Below, in pieces: positions 53,497 to 63,600 of a DNA stretch of 64,000 nucleotides (within the stretch, counting starts at the first letter, position 1; each line of letters begins with the position of its first letter). This stretch comes from JACKIC01 sp964392305. GTDB lineage: Bacteria; Planctomycetota; UBA1135; UBA2386. The notes below the pieces were generated by a model. The model saw only the letters and a program-made list of their open reading frames with translations, was not told the DNA's origin and did not search any database. A program made the position numbers and the translations under genes. The stretch is from contig CAYMPV010000021.1 in the NCBI GenBank assembly GCA_964392305.1, positions 1 to 64,000 on the forward strand, given 5' to 3'.

Positions 53497-54774
53497 TCAT
53501 TTCGATTCTTTCGGCCTGTCGGCGTGCAGATCCTTGCGCGCGGCCTCGAGCCAGGCGCGCATCGTCACCGTGGTGCCGTCGGCGCGGCGCACCTGGTACG
53601 GGTCGCCGTTCCGGCTCGATCGACTGGCGAAGGTGGCCACGAATTCGTCGACGGTCGGTGCCCGATCGCGGTGGTTGGCGAGCTTGGCGGTCAGGAACTG
53701 CGCCGCCAGACGGCCCGTGTAGTCCTTGCCCTCGCGTACGAACGTGTCCTGGCTGGCCGCGACGGCCGCCACCAGCAACCCGATCTCGTCCGGTGCGAAG
53801 CCCGCGGCGGGGCGCACCAGCAGTTCGGCGTGGTCGTCGCCGACGAGCAGGTTGACCAGCGATTCGACGACCAGGACACACTTCTGCTCGCCGAGGGAGA
53901 ACTCCACGAAATCGCGTTCGCGCACCAGCCGGGATCGGACCAGGGATTGTCCGGTGGCGGTCGTCAGGTCGAGCAGGACGGTGCCGCCGGTGATGTCCTC
54001 GAGGTGCACCCGCAGCCAGCCATCGGTGCCGGGCAGCGTGGTGCGCCGGCGTTGCTGCACCACCAGGCGCCCGCCGTCGTCGGGCAGGCGCAGCCGCTGC
54101 GGCACCAGATCGAACGCGAACAGGCAACTCGTGCTGCCCTGCTGCACCTCGATCTCGAAGTGATCGGTTTCGCTGGCGATGCGCCGCAGCGCCTCGTCGT
54201 TGGTCAGGGTCCAGATCTGCTTGTCCGCGTCACGACGCAGTGGCAGATCGAGTGGGCCGACGCGGGCGACCGCGGCGCTCTGGCGTTCGCCAGCGCCCTG
54301 CACTTGCAGCGCCGTGAGTTTGCCGAGATCGATCCAACAACGATGTCCCGGTGCGAGGGTCGTGGTCTCGGCGCCGGCGGTGCGCACGAGGCAACGAAGG
54401 GCCTGGTCCTCGCCGGCGGCGCGCGACCAGGCGATCGCCGTGCTGCGCGCCAGCGTCGGGCCCTTCTTGGCGAACACGAACAGTTCCCCGTGGTCGATGC
54501 CGGCCGGCAGCACCGCGGCCAGGCGCGGATCGGCGAGGTTGATCTGGTAGCGGTTGGCCCCGGCCGGGACCAGGGGCAGCGAGTCGGTCGCCGTATCGCT
54601 GGTGGCGATCCAGATCCCGTCGGCCCCGGTCACGAATTCGACCTCGAGCAGCAGGTTGGTGCCGTGTGCTGCCGGCAGCCGCACCCCATCGGGCACGCGC
54701 AGGATCCTGATGCCGTCCTGGGCCGTGATCGGGTTGGCCAATGCGATGGCGAGGACAGCGATCTTGATCATCAT
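53497..54774 (-). CDS. Secreted protein with DUF5329-like C-terminus
   Basis: About 425 residues. A GGAGGT ribosome-binding site (54779-54784) sets the start at the ATG at 54774 or 54771; the GTG at 54780 overlaps it and is rejected. Signal peptide (M-M-I-K-I-A-V-L-A-I-A-L-A then ITAQ). Long beta-rich body without a named domain. The final 90 residues match the DUF5329 pattern: F-V-R-E-G-K-D-Y-T-G-R-L-A-A-Q-F, then F-A-S-R-S-S-R-N-G-D-P-Y and a T-M-R-A-W-L end. DUF5329 is of unknown function. It lies 55 bases upstream of the deiodinase-like selenoprotein on the same strand, so the two may be one transcript. Confidence 0.78.
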   Translation of the reverse strand: MMIKIAVLAIALANPITAQDGIRILRVPDGVRLPAAHGTNLLLEVEFVTGADGIWIATSDTATDSLPLVPAGANRYQINLADPRLAAVLPAGIDHGELFVFAKKGPTLARSTAIAWSRAAGEDQALRCLVRTAGAETTTLAPGHRCWIDLGKLTALQVQGAGERQSAAVARVGPLDLPLRRDADKQIWTLTNDEALRRIASETDHFEIEVQQGSTSCLFAFDLVPQRLRLPDDGGRLVVQQRRRTTLPGTDGWLRVHLEDITGGTVLLDLTTATGQSLVRSRLVRERDFVEFSLGEQKCVLVVESLVNLLVGDDHAELLVRPAAGFAPDEIGLLVAAVAASQDTFVREGKDYTGRLAAQFLTAKLANHRDRAPTVDEFVATFASRSSRNGDPYQVRRADGTTVTMRAWLEAARKDLHADRPKESK

Positions 54775-54840
54775 GTTCACCTCCGGTGGTCAGGATAGAG
54801 GATCGCCGAGCGAACGGGGCTTTCCTCGCCGGCGTCGAGT

Positions 54841-55722
54841 GTGGGTCGCGCCGTCGTGGCGCGGCGTTATCCTCGCCGTACCTTGAACCCATCACCTGCC
54901 AAACGCTTTGCCGGCAAAGTTTCCTTGGTCACGGGTGGCGGCTGGAACATCGGTCGGGCGATCGCGGTGCGGCTCGCAGCCGAAGGCGCCAAGGTGGTCG
55001 TCGCCGCGCGTCGCAGGTCGCAGCTCGACGAAACCGTGTCGCGCATCGAGGCCGCGGGCGGCGCCGCGCTGGCCGTCGTCGCCGACGTCACCGTCGCTGC
55101 CGACATGGAGCACGTCGCGGCGCGCGCCGAGGCCACGTTCGGGCCGGTCGACTGCTGCGCCGCGATCGCCGGCGGCAGCGGCGCGCATCAGCCGATCGAT
55201 CGCGTCGATCCGGTCGAGTGGTCGCGCGTGGTGCAGGTCAACCTGGTCGGCGCGTTCCACACGATCCGCGCGGTGCTGCCGCGCATGCGCGAACGGCGCG
55301 CCGGCACGTTGCTCACCTGCAGCGGCGGCGGCAGCTGGTTTCCGATGCTCGGTGAGCACTACACCGCCTACGCCGCCGCCAAGGCCGGCATCTGCCGACT
55401 GACCGACCAACTCGCCGTCGAGCTGCTCGACGCGGGCATCCGCGTGAACTGTCTGCAGCCCGGCATGGTCTGGCACGAGGAGCACGAACGCGCGGTCGCC
55501 GCCCAAGAGCGTCGCACCGGCGAGCCGCATCCGCAGCGCGCGCAGAATCACCCGCCCGAAGATGCCGCCGAACTCGCCGCCTTCCTGCTCGCCGACGACA
55601 GCGCCCCGCTGACGGGACGCATCGCCTCGGTCGACGAGGACTGGTGGCGAGACCCGGGCCAGGTGCAGGCTGTTGCCCGCACCCAGCATGCGTATTGTCT
55701 GCGGCGCATCGACCACCTTTGA
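54841..55722 (+). CDS. SDR-family oxidoreductase
   Basis: Up to 293 residues with a GTG start. A TTG at 54883, 14 codons on, would give a more typical N-terminus (R-F-A-G-K-V-S-L-V-T-G-G-G). The Rossmann motif is T-G-G-G-W-N-I-G, a variant of T-G-x-x-x-G-x-G. The active site has S-G-G-G-S followed by Y-A-A-A-K (Y-x-x-x-K). A C-terminal Q-P-G-M-V-W-H follows. NAD(P)H-dependent oxidoreductase, cytoplasmic; substrate unknown. Divergent from the DUF5329 gene. Confidence 0.9.
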   Translation: MGRAVVARRYPRRTLNPSPAKRFAGKVSLVTGGGWNIGRAIAVRLAAEGAKVVVAARRRSQLDETVSRIEAAGGAALAVVADVTVAADMEHVAARAEATFGPVDCCAAIAGGSGAHQPIDRVDPVEWSRVVQVNLVGAFHTIRAVLPRMRERRAGTLLTCSGGGSWFPMLGEHYTAYAAAKAGICRLTDQLAVELLDAGIRVNCLQPGMVWHEEHERAVAAQERRTGEPHPQRAQNHPPEDAAELAAFLLADDSAPLTGRIASVDEDWWRDPGQVQAVARTQHAYCLRRIDHL

Positions 55723-55737
55723 ACCCAGGAACCGACC

Positions 55738-56502
55738 ATGACCGACCCGATCGCTTCCGTCGTCCGCGTGGCGGCGACCTCCGAACAGGCCAAGATCTTC
55801 GTGGCGATGTTGCAGGCCGAGGGCATCCCCGCGACCGTCGAAGGTGATTCGCTCGCCGACGAGTTCGCGATGAGCCGGCGGCTCATGAACCTGGGTGGCA
55901 CCAAGGTGATGGTGCCCACGGCCAGCCTCGAACGGGCCCGCGAGATCCTCGACGTCGGCGAGGTCAACTTCGTCGATCTCGAGGCCCAGGCGCTGGCGGC
56001 GGATCCGCGTGCGGCGCAGGCGAGCGCGGCGCGGGCCGCATCGACGGCGCCGCAAGAATCCGCGACCCGCGGGGCGCCTTGGTTGCTGCTGACCAGCATT
56101 GCTGCTGCCGTCGTGTTCTTGGGGCTATGGCTCAGTGAGGTCGATGCGCGGGCCAGCGAGCGGAGCCCGCTGATCCGCTACGAGCAGCGGCGCGACGGGT
56201 TGCGCGAGGTGCGTCGGTCGGACGACAAGGTCATGGCCGACTACGTCGACGAGGATCGCGACGGCTGTTACGAGCGCATCGTTCTCCATGCCGAAGACGG
56301 CTCGCAGTTGCTCAGCGTCGATGCCGATCGCGATCTGCGTTACGAGCGCCACACCGAGCAGCGGGGCGGCCTCGTCTACGGCTGGGTCGACGAGGACCGC
56401 GACGGCCTGATGGACACCTGCCTGGTGACCGACGCCGCCGGCAAGAAGCTGCAGCAGTTGCGTTACACGCCCGGCGCGGGGTTCGTGCTGCAGCAGTTGT
56501 GA
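55738..56502 (+). CDS. DUF2007-domain membrane protein
   Basis: 254 residues. The first 75 residues match DUF2007 (R-V-A-A-T-S-E-Q-A-K-I-F-V-A-M-L-Q-A-E-G-I-P, then K-V-M-V-P), a short ferredoxin-like fold often called a putative signal-transducing domain. One transmembrane helix at about 117-137 (W-L-L-L-T-S-I-A-A-A-V-V-F-L-G). The C-terminal 100 residues are beta-rich with D-E-D-R-D-G-C-Y-E-R and D-E-D-R-D-G-L-M-D-T, acidic loops possibly binding calcium. Start ATG is preceded by AGGA. It lies 15 bases downstream of the SDR gene, so the two form an operon. Confidence 0.82.
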   Translation: MTDPIASVVRVAATSEQAKIFVAMLQAEGIPATVEGDSLADEFAMSRRLMNLGGTKVMVPTASLERAREILDVGEVNFVDLEAQALAADPRAAQASAARAASTAPQESATRGAPWLLLTSIAAAVVFLGLWLSEVDARASERSPLIRYEQRRDGLREVRRSDDKVMADYVDEDRDGCYERIVLHAEDGSQLLSVDADRDLRYERHTEQRGGLVYGWVDEDRDGLMDTCLVTDAAGKKLQQLRYTPGAGFVLQQL

Positions 56503-56582
56503 GTTCGCCGCGCCGGTGGGGTGTGCGACGCCGGACGGGCCGACTAGACTGCCGCCTTCCTCAACCCTCAACGGAGACCCCG

Positions 56583-57956
56583 ATGCAGCTTGCGACCCCG
56601 AAGCTGTGCGCCCTGGCCTGCAGCAGCCTGGCGCTTTCCGTCACCGCCCTGATCGCCCAGCAGCCGCCGCAGTTCGCGGCGCCCGTGCGGCTCGAGGCCG
56701 GCGACTCGTTCCTTGGTGTCGATCGCCTCTACCCCTCGCCGACGTTGCACGACATGAACGGCGACGGCCTCGCCGACATCGTGATCGGCGACCTGCGCGG
56801 CCGGCTCACCGTCGCGCTGCGTCAGCCCGGCACTGCGCCGGCGAGTTACGCGGCCGAGACCAAGGTGATGGCCGTGGACGGCAAAGAGCTCGACTTCGCC
56901 AATTGGTGATGCATCGGCATGAGTCCACAGTTCGTGGACTTCAACGCTGACGGTCACCTGGACATCGTCGCCGGCATCTTCGACGGATCGCCGCACGTCG
57001 CTTTCGGCGACGGCAAGGGCTGGCAGCAGCCGGTCTCGATCCTCGACAAGGAAGGCGCCCGCATCGTCATGAACGACTTCTGGAACTTCGACACCAAGAA
57101 GTGGGACGCGACGACGCGCTGCGATCCGCAGGGCGCAAAGGTGGTCACCGGCCACCTGACGTCGACCTGGGCCGCCGACTGGGACGGTGACGGCGACTTC
57201 GATCTGCTGCTCGGTGACCACAAGGGTGGTCAGGTGATGGTGCGCAGCAACGAAGGCAGCAATGCCAAGCCGGCGTTCGCGACCACCAACACCCCGGTGC
57301 TCGCTGGCGGCAAACCGATGATCGTGCCGGGCACGGTCACGACCCTGCGCCTCGTCGACTGGAACAGCGACGGCAAGCAGGACCTGCTCGTCGGCAGCAT
57401 GGGTGACCCCTATCGCGACGGCGCCGGCGGCGGCGTCTTCGTCCATCTCAACGAAGGCAACGACGCGTCACCGAAGTTCGCAGTGGCGACGACGTTGATC
57501 GAGCCCAGCGCCAAAGGCGCCGCGGGACCCAACCGGCCGGACTCGGGCCTCTACATGGATGTCGGCGACGTCGACGCTGACGGCGATCTCGATCTGGTCG
57601 TCGGCGGTTACTCGATCTGGACGCCACCGGCGCCCGTGCTCGACGACAAGCAGAAGGCCCGCGTCGACGAGTTGAAGGCGCAGATGGCCGAGCTCGACAA
57701 GGTGATGCAGGACTTCTACGAGAGCCTCGAGGACGCCACCAAGGGACTCGACGAGGCGGCTGCCCAGGCCAAACGCAGCGAACTGCTCAAGGCCCGGACC
57801 TCGGAGTTCCAGGAAACGAGCAAGAAGCGCGCAGCGATCCAGCGTGAACTCGAGCCGTTGACGCCGGGACAGAAGCGCAAGTCGTTCACGTGGCTCTACC
57901 AGAACCTGACCAAGGGTGGCGCGGCAGGCGCGGTCGAAGCCAGCGCGGGCCGCTGA
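56583..57956 (+). CDS. FG-GAP/VCBS-repeat secreted selenoprotein (in-frame TGA, Sec109)
   Basis: 457 residues if the TGA at 56907-56909 is read as selenocysteine. Signal peptide M-Q-L-A-T-P-K-L-C-A-L-A-C with a GGAGA ribosome-binding site. FG-GAP/VCBS Asp-rich repeats occur before the TGA (D-M-N-G-D-G-L-A-D-I-V-I-G) and after it (D-F-N-A-D-G-H-L-D-I-V-A-G and D-W-D-G-D-G-D-F-D). At the TGA the sequence reads F-A-N-W-U-C-I-G-M-S-P. I recall related proteins having Cys-Cys here, which would make Sec the first of a vicinal redox pair. The C-terminal 100 residues are coiled coil. A SECIS-like hairpin lies at 56921-56941. Secreted; the redox role is inferred. Confidence 0.83.
56921..56941 (+). promoter_or_regulatory. 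bSECIS-like hairpin of the FG-GAP selenoprotein
   Basis: AGTCCAC and GTGGACT form a perfect 7-bp stem (extendable by one G-T pair) around the loop AGTTC. The loop begins 19 bases after the TGA and has G in its second position, as in known bacterial SECIS elements. Confidence 0.78.
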
Positions 57957-57968
57957 GCATCTGCGCCC

Positions 57969-58026
57969 GGTGTGGGGCGCGGCCTTGCCGTTCCCCACAC
58001 CGATCGAGAAGTGCTTCTCGTCGATC
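57969..58026. terminator. Double hairpin between convergent genes
   Basis: GGTGTGGGG and CCCCACACC (57969-58001) form a perfect 9-bp stem. It is followed directly by a second hairpin with arms GATCGAGAAG and CTTCTCGTCGATC (58002-58026). It sits between the convergent FG-GAP and DUF2809 genes and could stop transcription from both sides. Confidence 0.6.
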
Positions 58027-58041
58027 CGATGCCGAGGGATC

Positions 58042-58437
58042 TCAGCTTTCGGCCCGCGGTCGGCGGATGACGGTGTCGATTGCCCAGGCCAACGCGGCGC
58101 CCAGCGCGTAGGCGAGCAGGTCGGCCCAGACGAAGCCCTGGCCGAGCAGCAGCGCGCCGACGCGAGTGTGGCGCAACGACACCAACCAGGGCCACTGCAG
58201 CAACTGGGCGAACTCGACCAGCGTCGAGCAACTCCAGGCCAGGAAGGCGAGTTGCAGCGCCGTGGTGCGCGGTCGTGCCACGGCGAGAACCAGGTAGACG
58301 GCAACCGTGTAGAGCGCGTCCCCCGTGTGCTCGGCGAACCAGCCGGGCAGCGGGAAGCGTCGCGACAACAAGCCCAGCGCGATCGTGCCCGCGAGCGCGA
58401 GGCCGTATTGCCAGCGCAGGCGGCAGGGGGCGGTCAT
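58042..58437 (-). CDS. DUF2809-family small membrane protein
   Basis: 131 residues with four predicted transmembrane helices. Conserved features include G-L-L-S-R-R-F-P-L-P-G-W, then G-D-A-L-Y-T-V-A-V-Y and W-S-C-S-T-L-V-E-F-A-Q-L, with a final D-L-L-A-Y-A-L-G-A-A-L-A-W. These match DUF2809, an inner-membrane family of unknown function. The ATG at 58437 is chosen; the open frame extends further but without a plausible protein. Confidence 0.87.
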   Translation of the reverse strand: MTAPCRLRWQYGLALAGTIALGLLSRRFPLPGWFAEHTGDALYTVAVYLVLAVARPRTTALQLAFLAWSCSTLVEFAQLLQWPWLVSLRHTRVGALLLGQGFVWADLLAYALGAALAWAIDTVIRRPRAES

Positions 58438-58838
58438 CGCGCGATCACCGAGCCCGGATTGGGGGTGGTGCCGAGTGGCCTCAGGGCACTGCCCAGACAC
58501 AGGCGCACGCGGGTGACGGGCAGGATGGACTCGATCACCACGGTCGTCAGGATCTCGCGTCCCGCCAGCATTGGCGCATCGTAGGCATCGCGATCCACGT
58601 TCCCAGTCCACGGGTCTCGCCGCCGAGGATCCGGGGCGAGGCGTGATTGGCGTCCCGCTGCGCCGCGGTTGTCGACCGAAGTGAGATGTTCGGGGAGCGC
58701 GCCGCGAGCCTGCTGGCGGAACTGCCGATGAGGGGTGCAGGCACTCGTGCTGGGTCGGCGGTTTGGTGGGAAGCTTGCGTTGCCGCCGAGGATTCGTAAG
58801 CAGATGCCTGTTGCGGGGCGGTCGGTTGGTTGCGCAGT
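58438..58838. other. Intergenic region, about 400 bp, upstream of the NRPS/PKS cluster
   Basis: Lies between the divergent DUF2809 gene and the A-PCP gene. Open frames on both strands cross it but none encodes a recognisable protein. It probably holds the promoter of the biosynthetic cluster. No clear -35/-10 pair or operator was recognised. Confidence 0.5.
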
Positions 58839-60617
58839 ATGTTCTTCATCCCCATGGGCGAGAGCGTTACGGATCGGTTCGACGTGGTGGCCGCGGCGCA
58901 CGCCGATCGGCCGGCGTTGACGTTCCTTCATGGGCAGGCCTGGCGATTCCTCACCTACCGGCAGTTGGGAGAACGAATCGCCGGCGTCGCCGCGCAGTTG
59001 CGTGACCGCGGCGTGCGGGCTGGCGACGCCGTGGTCGTGGTGGCGCGCCGCCATCCCGACACCATCGCGACGTTCCTCGCGATCTTGCGGCTGGGTGGGT
59101 GTTACGTGCCCGTCGATCCGCGCGATCCGCCGTTGCGCCGGCAGCTGGTCGGCGACGCCGTCGGCGCCGACCTCGTGGTCGACTGTTCGGCATCGCCTGG
59201 TGCGGTCGGTGTGATGCAGGTGTCCCGGGCGCCGGGAAAGACGCGCACGACGGTTTGGCCCCGATCCACGAACGCGCCCGACGAGCGCCCGGCCTACGTG
59301 ATGTTCACCTCGGGTTCGACCGGGCGACCGAAGGGGGTGGTCGTGCCGCACCGCGCGATCGTGCACCTGGTCTGTGGCCAGGACTATCTGCGCTTCGATG
59401 CGAGCCGCGTGTTCCTGCAGTCGATTCCGCTCGCCTTCGACGCCTCGGGACTGGAGCTCTACGGGGCCCTGTTGCACGGCGGCAGGTTGGTGTTGTTCCC
59501 GACAGACCAGTTGCCCAACCCGGCAGGCTTGCGCCGGGTCATCACCGGGCAGGGGGTGACGACGGCGTGCTTCACCGCCTCGCTGTTCCACACCTTGGTC
59601 GACGGTGACGTCGACTGCCTGCGTGGGCTCGAAGAAGTCGTCATCGGCGGCGAACGCCTGAGCGTGCCGCACGTGCGGAGGGTGCTGACGGCGTTGCCGG
59701 GCATCCAGCTGATCAATGGGTATGGCCCGACCGAGAACGGGGTGCAGTCGACCAGCTATGGCATTCCGGCCACCCTGCCGGCGACGAGCGTGCCGATCGG
59801 CGTGCCACTGCACGGCACCGAAGTGATCGTCGTCGACGAGCACCTGCACGAACTGCCGGTCGGTGTGCCCGGTGAACTGGTGCTCTTGGGAGAAGGGCTG
59901 GCGCTCGGTTACCTCGACGAGTCCGAGGCGACGAGCGCGGCGTTCGTGACCGTCACGCGGCGCGGGCAGTCGCAGCGCGCCTACCGCACCGGCGATCGCG
60001 GCGTGCAACTCGCCGACGGCAACTTCGACTTCCTCGGGCGCATCGACCGGCAGGTCAAGATCTCGGGGCACCGCGTCGAACCCGACGAGGTCGAACGGGT
60101 TCTCGCCGGCCTCGACGCCGTGGCGGCGTGCCGCGTGATCGTGGTTGCGGATCCGATCGGCGTGTCGCGCCTGGTCGCCTACGTGGTGCTCACGGCCGGC
60201 GCCGAACTCGCGCACGTCACCGCCGCGGCGGCGGCGCAGTTGCCGACGTTCCTGGTGCCGACGCGCGTGGTGCCGATGCCGGCTTTGCCGCTGGGTCACA
60301 ACGGCAAGGTCGAAGACGCGGCGTTGCCGTCGCCGTGGGCGGCAACGGCGGCGGCAAAGGCGACGGCGCCCGAAACGACGCCCGCGGCGCTGCGGCGCGC
60401 CGTCGAGACCGCCTGGCGCGAGGTGCTCGGCAAGGATCTGGAACGCAACGCCGGTGGTTTCTTCGAGGTCGGCGGCCGATCGCTCGACGCCGTGCGGCTG
60501 CACGAGCAGCTCGAACGGGTGAGCGGTCGTGCGCTCGATCCGACCTTCGTCTACGAGTTCCCGACGCGGCAGCGTCAGGTCGAGGCGTTGACCAGACTGG
60601 TCGCGGGAGGATCGTGA
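58839..60617 (+). CDS. NRPS loading-type protein: adenylation domain plus carrier protein
   Basis: About 592 residues from the ATG at 58839; a TTG at 58830 or ATG at 58854 is also possible. Adenylation core motifs in order: F-T-S-G-S-T-G-R-P-K-G, F-D-A-S-G-L-E-L, N-G-Y-G-P-T-E-N-G, Y-R-T-G-D-R-G and the terminal N-G-K-V with the catalytic Lys. A carrier protein follows with G-G-R-S-L and the phosphopantetheine Ser at about residue 548. There is no condensation domain, so this acts as a loading module. The Asp in F-D-A-S suggests an alpha-amino acid substrate; the exact residue cannot be told. The stop overlaps the PKS gene start by four bases. Confidence 0.9.
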   Translation: MFFIPMGESVTDRFDVVAAAHADRPALTFLHGQAWRFLTYRQLGERIAGVAAQLRDRGVRAGDAVVVVARRHPDTIATFLAILRLGGCYVPVDPRDPPLRRQLVGDAVGADLVVDCSASPGAVGVMQVSRAPGKTRTTVWPRSTNAPDERPAYVMFTSGSTGRPKGVVVPHRAIVHLVCGQDYLRFDASRVFLQSIPLAFDASGLELYGALLHGGRLVLFPTDQLPNPAGLRRVITGQGVTTACFTASLFHTLVDGDVDCLRGLEEVVIGGERLSVPHVRRVLTALPGIQLINGYGPTENGVQSTSYGIPATLPATSVPIGVPLHGTEVIVVDEHLHELPVGVPGELVLLGEGLALGYLDESEATSAAFVTVTRRGQSQRAYRTGDRGVQLADGNFDFLGRIDRQVKISGHRVEPDEVERVLAGLDAVAACRVIVVADPIGVSRLVAYVVLTAGAELAHVTAAAAAQLPTFLVPTRVVPMPALPLGHNGKVEDAALPSPWAATAAAKATAPETTPAALRRAVETAWREVLGKDLERNAGGFFEVGGRSLDAVRLHEQLERVSGRALDPTFVYEFPTRQRQVEALTRLVAGGS

Positions 60618-63600
60618 CCGACGCCGACGAACCTTTGCCCGAGCACGCGATCGCCGTGATCGGTTTCGCCGGCCGGTTCCCGGGCGCCCCGGACGCGGAG
60701 TCGCTGTTCGCCAACCTCTGCGCCGGCCGAGAGGGCGTGACGTTCTTCGGCGACGACGAACTCGATCCGTCGATCCCTGCGGCGGTGCGCGATGCGCCCG
60801 ACTACCGCAAGGCGCGCGGCATCCTTGCCGACCACGATTGCTTCGACGCCGAGTTCTTCGGCATCTTGCCGTCGGAAGCCGAGGTCATGGATCCTCAGCA
60901 TCGCCTGCTGCTCGAACTGTCGTGGGCGGCGCTCGAACGCAGCGGGCACCGGCCGTCGGACAACGATGGCCGCACGGGTGTCTACCTCGGCGCGCAGTGG
61001 AGTCACTATCTGCGGCACAACGTGTCGACCCGCGCCGACGTGTTGGCGCGTTTCGGCGAAGGCAACGTCACGCTCGCCAACGAACAGGACTTCCTGGCGA
61101 CCAGGGTGTCCTACAAGCTCGGGTTGCGCGGCCCGAGTTACACCGTGACCACGGCCTGTTCGACGTCCCTGGTGGCGATCGCGCAGGCCGCCCGCGCGTT
61201 GGCCGACGGCGACTGTGATCTGGCGTTGGCGGGCGGGGCTTCGATCGTCGTGCCGGTGCGTTCGGGTTACCGCTACGAGCCGGGCAGCATGTTGTCGGCC
61301 GACGGCCACTGTCGCCCGTTCGACCGCGATGCTGCGGGGACCACCTTCGGCGACGGCGCCGGTGTGGTCGTGTTGCGCCGGCTCGCCGACGCGCTGGCCG
61401 ACGGTGATCCGATCCACGCGGTGATCCGCGGTTTCGCGGTCAACAACGACGGCGACGACAAGGTCAGCTTCACGGCGCCGAGCATCGCCGGGCAGACGGC
61501 GGTGCTCAGCGCCGCGCTGGCGCATGCGCAGGTCGATCCGCATTCGGTCGGCTACGTCGAGGCGCACGGCACGGCGACGCCGATGGGGGACCCGATCGAG
61601 TTCGCCGCGTTGACGCGGGCGTACCGCGGACTCGACCCGGGAGCCCCGCCGTGTGTGATCGGCTCGGTGAAGAGCTCGGTGGGGCACCTGGTGCACGCCG
61701 CCGGTGTCGCCGGTTTCCTCAACGCGACCTTCGCGGTGCGCGATGCCGTGTTGCCGCCGACGCTGCACTTCCAGACGCCCAATCCCCGGCTGCAGCTGGA
61801 ACGCACGCGCTTCGGCGTCGCCGCGCAGGCGCGGCCTTGGTTGACGCAATCCGGCCCGCGCCGTGCCGCCGTGAGTTCGTTCGGCGTCGGCGGCACCAAC
61901 GCCCACGTCATCCTGCAGGAACCGCCGTCGCGGCCCGCGCCGGTCGGTGATGCCGGAGCGCCGCAGTGGTTGCGGGTCTCGGCGCGCACCCCGGCGGCGT
62001 TGTCGCGGCGCATCGACGACCTGCGCGCGTTCCTGACCAACGCGGATCCGGCGCTGCGCCTCGCCGACGTGGCGTTCACGCTCGACGTCGGCCGGGTGAC
62101 GATGCAGCACCGCGCGGCGGTGCGCGCCGTGTCGATCGCGGATGCGGTGGTCGCACTCGGCGACCGGCGGCGCCTGCGGCGCGGCGAAGCCGCCGCGGCC
62201 CGCGACCTCGTGCTGCAGTTCCCCGGCCACGGCGTGCAGCGCATCGGCATGGCCAGGTGGCTGCACGCGGAATTCGCGGCCAGCCGAGAACGAATCGAGG
62301 TCGGCATCGCGCAGGTGCTGGCTCGCGGCGGCCCCGATCTGCGTGCGGTGCTGCTCGGCGGCGCCGAGGCTGCGGCCCTCGACGACGTCTTCGTGGCCCA
62401 CCCGGCGTTGTTCGTCTGCGAGTGTGCGCTCGCCGATGCGCTCGATTCGCTCGGGCTGCGACCTGCCGCGGTACTGGGTTGCAGCCTCGGCGAGTTCGTC
62501 GCCGCGACGGTCGCCGGCGTGTTGACCTTCGAGGACGCGTTGGTGGCAGTGATGGCCAGTGGCGAGGCGATCCTGGCGACGCCGCCCGGCGCGATGTTCA
62601 CGGCCTACTGCAGCGAGGCCGAGGCGCGTGAACTGGCGGCCGACGTGGCCATCGCGGCGATCTACGACGACGACGCGGTGGTGCTGTCGGGCGAAGCGTC
62701 GGCGGTGGCCGCGGCACGGCGCCGCTGCGAACAGGCCGGTGTGCGCACCGCGCCACTGCGCGTCGACCGCGCCTTCCATTCCCCGCTGATGGATGCCGTC
62801 GCGAATGGGCTCGAGGCCACGTTCGCCGGCTTGACCTGGCGCGCGCCGCAGCTGCCTCTGTACTCGGCCGCGGCCGGTGGACTGCTGTCCGCCGAGCAGG
62901 CGGTGTCGCCGCGTCACTGGGCGAGGATCCTGAGCACTGCGGTGCGTTACCGGCAAACCCTCGTCGAGCTCGAGGAACAGGGTGAGCACGTGCTGGTCGA
63001 GGCCGGTCCGGGGGTGAGCCTCACGGCGCTCGCGCTGCAGTGCCGTTGCGGCGGTGTGCCGGTGGCCGCCCTACCCGGTTCGGGTGTCGATGCGACGACC
63101 ATCAGCGACCTGTTCGCGGTGGTCGCGCACTGTTGGGCGAACGGCGTCGCCGCTGCCGCCGCGGTGCCGGCGCCGATGTCGCCGCGCCGCGTCGTCCTGC
63201 CGAGTCATCCGTTCGCGCGCACCCGGCACTGGTTGGAGCCGGGGAACGGCAACGGCGCGCCGGGGTCGGCTGTAGCCGCGGTCCAAGGCGAGGCGGCGGC
63301 GGCGGAACCGTCGCCTGCGGACATGGCGTCGCGCCTGGCGACGATCCTCGACGGGGCGGCGGGTCGCGCCGTGTCCTTGACCGAGGAGCGGCATTGGACC
63401 GAACTCGGATTCGACTCGCTGGTGACGACGCAGGTCGCCATCGGCGTGCGCCGCCAGTTCGCCGTCGAACTGGGCTTTCGCGATCTGATGGAGCGACTGA
63501 CGTCGCCGCAGGCGCTGCACGATTGGCTCGTGGCGGTGGCGCCGCCGGTCGCGGCACCCGCCGCGGTGCCGTCGGTTGCCGCGGCAGCGGTCTCGCCGTC

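Noticed and set aside
56907..56909. Genetic code change (TGA as Trp)
   Set aside because: TGA serves as the normal stop in many genes here, for example the 60617 stop overlapping the next start.
58547..58855. Minus-strand 102-codon ORF before the NRPS gene
   Set aside because: Overlaps the NRPS start, has no signature and is low complexity.
60575..62989. Minus-strand open frame of 804 codons
   Set aside because: Antisense to the PKS gene, whose active-site motifs are intact.
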